From NCBI GenBank assembly GCA_023481025.1, contig JAMCWV010000055.1, positions 1-7,810 of the forward strand: a stretch of DNA of 7,810 nucleotides, read 5' to 3'. The notes beneath the pieces are model-generated. The model was not told the DNA's origin. It saw nothing but the letters and a program-made list of their open reading frames with translations, and searched no databases. Below are positions 6,262 to 7,810 of the stretch, one piece after another; the stretch's first letter is position 1, and each line of letters starts with the position of its first letter. Both the position numbers and the translations under genes were made by a program. Source of the stretch: Gammaproteobacteria bacterium (GTDB lineage Bacteria; Pseudomonadota; Gammaproteobacteria; Enterobacterales; Alteromonadaceae).

Positions 6262-7607
6262 TGGAACAATTATTGTGGTCAGTTGGTGGCTTTATTGTCG
6301 CGCTTGGACTGGTAGTGACCTTCCATGAGTTTGGGCACTTCTGGGTCGCCCGTCGCTGCGGCGTTAAAGTTCTGACATTCTCAATCGGTTTCGGTAAGCC
6401 TTTGTACAAGTGGAAAGGCAAAGACGGTACCGACTATCAAATTGCAGCTGTTCCGTTAGGTGGCTATGTACGTATGCTTGACCACGAGGTCGACGCGGTT
6501 AGTCATGAGAGCGAGGTTGCTGGTAGTTTTCGGGCGAAAACAGTCGGCCAACGCTTTGCAATTGTTATTGCTGGGCCGTTAGCAAATTTTGTCTTTGCTA
6601 TCGGTGCATTGTGGCTGATGTTGATGATCGGGATGCCCGCGGTAAAACCTATTATTGGCGATGTTAGCGCGGACTCAATTGCCGCTCAGGCTGGCGTACC
6701 GATTGGCGCCGAGATTGTGGCAGTGGATCAGCGTCGGGTGCAAGACTGGCAAGATGTAAATCTTGCCTTGGTCCGGCGCATTGGTGATCCACAAACTGTG
6801 CTGACGGTTCGCAATAGGGATGGGATAGAACAAGAATTTACGTTACCCTTAAGCGAGTGGCAATTTGACCCTGATCGTGATTCGACGATTGCGAGTTTAG
6901 GCCTTGATATTTATCGGCCGCCGATTACCAGTCAAATCGCTCAAATAAGTGAGGGAAGCCCAGCTGCAGAGAGCAATTTGCAAGTTGGTGATAAAATTGT
7001 TGCAATTGACGGAACTCAAAGCGGAAATTGGGAACAAATAAGAAGCTTTATTGCTGCAAACCCTGATCAGCGGCTAACATTTACCGTTGAACGCGATGGC
7101 CGGGAAGTGCAGGTGCCCGTGCGACTTGGAGACAATGAAGGCGTTGGCTTTCTTGGTATAGTTCCTTATCTCGAAGCGTATCCGGACGAATATCGTTTTA
7201 CCCTTCAGTATGGACCGATAGCGGCACTGCAAGGAGGCGTTGAACGGACTTGGCAGCTCATGGGTTTAACGATGAGCATGCTGAAGAAATTAGTAACTGG
7301 CGATGTTTCGGTTAGTAATTTAAGTGGCCCAGTAGGAATTGCACAAGGTGCCGGTGCCCATGCGAGCTATGGCTTGGTGTACTTCTTAAGTTTCATGGCA
7401 TTAATTAGCGTGAGCTTAGGTATCCTAAACCTGCTGCCAATTCCGATGCTTGATGGCGGCCATTTATTGTTTTACATCGTGGAATGGGTTCGTGGTAAAC
7501 CTGTTCCAGAACAAGTACAAGAATTAAGTTTTCGGGCAGGGCTTCTCATATTGATGACGTTGCTGGTAATCACACTTTATAACGATATCGGCAGGCTCTT
7601 TGCTTAA
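6261..7607 (+). CDS. rseP: RIP metalloprotease RseP (site-2 protease)
   Basis: Encodes the inner-membrane zinc protease RseP (448 aa; E. coli 450 aa), which makes the second cut in the anti-sigma factor RseA after DegS and so releases sigma-E. It also clears remnant signal peptides. The zinc motif HEFGH is at residues 22-26 in the first membrane segment. The third zinc ligand Asp398 lies in LLPIPMLDGGHLL near the C-terminus (E. coli D402). Two periplasmic PDZ domains lie between them: PDZ1 around residues 130-200 and PDZ2 around 222-300, with EGSPAAESNLQVGDKIVAIDG in the latter. The NLSGPVGIAQGAG block precedes the last membrane segments. ATG 6261 overlaps the dxr stop (TAATG) and has GAGG (6251-6254) 6 nt upstream. 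Its position next to bamA fits shared envelope-stress control. Confidence 0.97.
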   Translation: MEQLLWSVGGFIVALGLVVTFHEFGHFWVARRCGVKVLTFSIGFGKPLYKWKGKDGTDYQIAAVPLGGYVRMLDHEVDAVSHESEVAGSFRAKTVGQRFAIVIAGPLANFVFAIGALWLMLMIGMPAVKPIIGDVSADSIAAQAGVPIGAEIVAVDQRRVQDWQDVNLALVRRIGDPQTVLTVRNRDGIEQEFTLPLSEWQFDPDRDSTIASLGLDIYRPPITSQIAQISEGSPAAESNLQVGDKIVAIDGTQSGNWEQIRSFIAANPDQRLTFTVERDGREVQVPVRLGDNEGVGFLGIVPYLEAYPDEYRFTLQYGPIAALQGGVERTWQLMGLTMSMLKKLVTGDVSVSNLSGPVGIAQGAGAHASYGLVYFLSFMALISVSLGILNLLPIPMLDGGHLLFYIVEWVRGKPVPEQVQELSFRAGLLILMTLLVITLYNDIGRLFA

Positions 7608-7810
7608 TGAAATTTTCTAACAATAAGACGTGTTGCATGACATTTAAAAAGTTGTTTTTTGGAGCGGTACTGGCAGGGACTGGATTATCCGTTCAAGCCG
7701 CAGATACTTTCATTGTAGATGACATTCAAATTCGGGGACTGCAACGAGTTGGCCTTGGCGCCGCGTTAACCTACGTGCCTTTGCGTGCTGGCGCTCAGTA
7801 ACACGAATGA
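7607..7810 (+). CDS. bamA: Outer membrane protein assembly factor BamA, 5' fragment with a frame break
   Basis: The start of BamA, the outer-membrane barrel with five POTRA domains that inserts other barrel proteins (about 800 aa in full). The visible part is a signal peptide (hydrophobic FFGAVLAGTGLSVQA, cleavage probably VQA/AD) followed by the start of POTRA1. FIVDDIQIRGLQRVGLGAAL closely parallels E. coli [20 protein letters not shown]. ATG 7607 overlaps the rseP stop as TAATG. ATG 7637 gives a more usual signal peptide (MTFKKLFF), and neither has a clear ribosome binding site, so the start is open. The frame stops at TAA 7799-7801 right after PLRAG, where the family continues with a motif like GDTVN. 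One or two single-base losses would explain this. A sequence error at a contig end seems more likely than a dead gene, as bamA is essential. Confidence 0.85.

Noticed and set aside
7011..7038. Sigma-E-like GGAACTC, 16 nt, ACAAA inside rseP
   Set aside because: Mismatch in each box and about 570 bp before bamA. Kept only as a measure of the chance background for the motif.
1..7810. Mobile element, CRISPR array, defence system or transferred island
   Set aside because: Every gene is a conserved core gene in canonical order. There are no long direct or inverted repeats, no tRNA or integrase, and no abrupt composition change.

Overview
The window is a conserved bacterial housekeeping cluster, all on the + strand, in the order rpsB, tsf, pyrH, frr, uppS, cdsA, dxr, rseP, bamA. 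This order is typical of Gammaproteobacteria. The proteins resemble their E. coli counterparts along nearly their whole length. Moderate GC and protein details (the Dxr leader, the BamA start) suggest a marine Alteromonadales-type organism, perhaps near Idiomarina, but the genus is a weak guess. I see no mobile element, CRISPR array, tRNA or rRNA, and no undescribed gene system.

Layout: positions 1-71 are the end of the rpsB leader. rpsB (72-815) and tsf (931-1809) encode ribosomal protein S2 and elongation factor Ts, separated by a strong hairpin-plus-T-run attenuator or terminator. A second terminator (1854-1890) separates tsf from pyrH. pyrH (UMP kinase) and frr (ribosome recycling factor) are joined through a 12-bp tandem repeat that carries pyrH's stop codon. 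A third terminator (3285-3326) lies before uppS, and its upstream flank and loop hold a sigma70-like promoter. From uppS onward the genes are packed almost without gaps: uppS and cdsA are 2 nt apart on the preferred cdsA start, and cdsA-dxr, dxr-rseP and rseP-bamA can each overlap by one base (TAATG). A good match to the sigma-E promoter consensus lies in the 3' end of dxr, 69 bp upstream of rseP.

The first half serves translation (S2, EF-Ts, RRF) and pyrimidine nucleotide supply (UMP kinase). The second half serves the envelope: isoprenoid precursor (Dxr), undecaprenyl carrier (UppS), phospholipid precursor (CdsA), envelope stress signalling (RseP) and outer-membrane protein assembly (BamA). 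bamA is cut off by the window end and its reading frame breaks about 10 bases before the edge, which looks more like a contig-end sequence error than a real gene end. Several starts are better placed at non-ATG codons or downstream of the longest open frame: frr at GTG 2700, cdsA at TTG 4118, uppS at ATG 3339 and dxr at ATG 4981.
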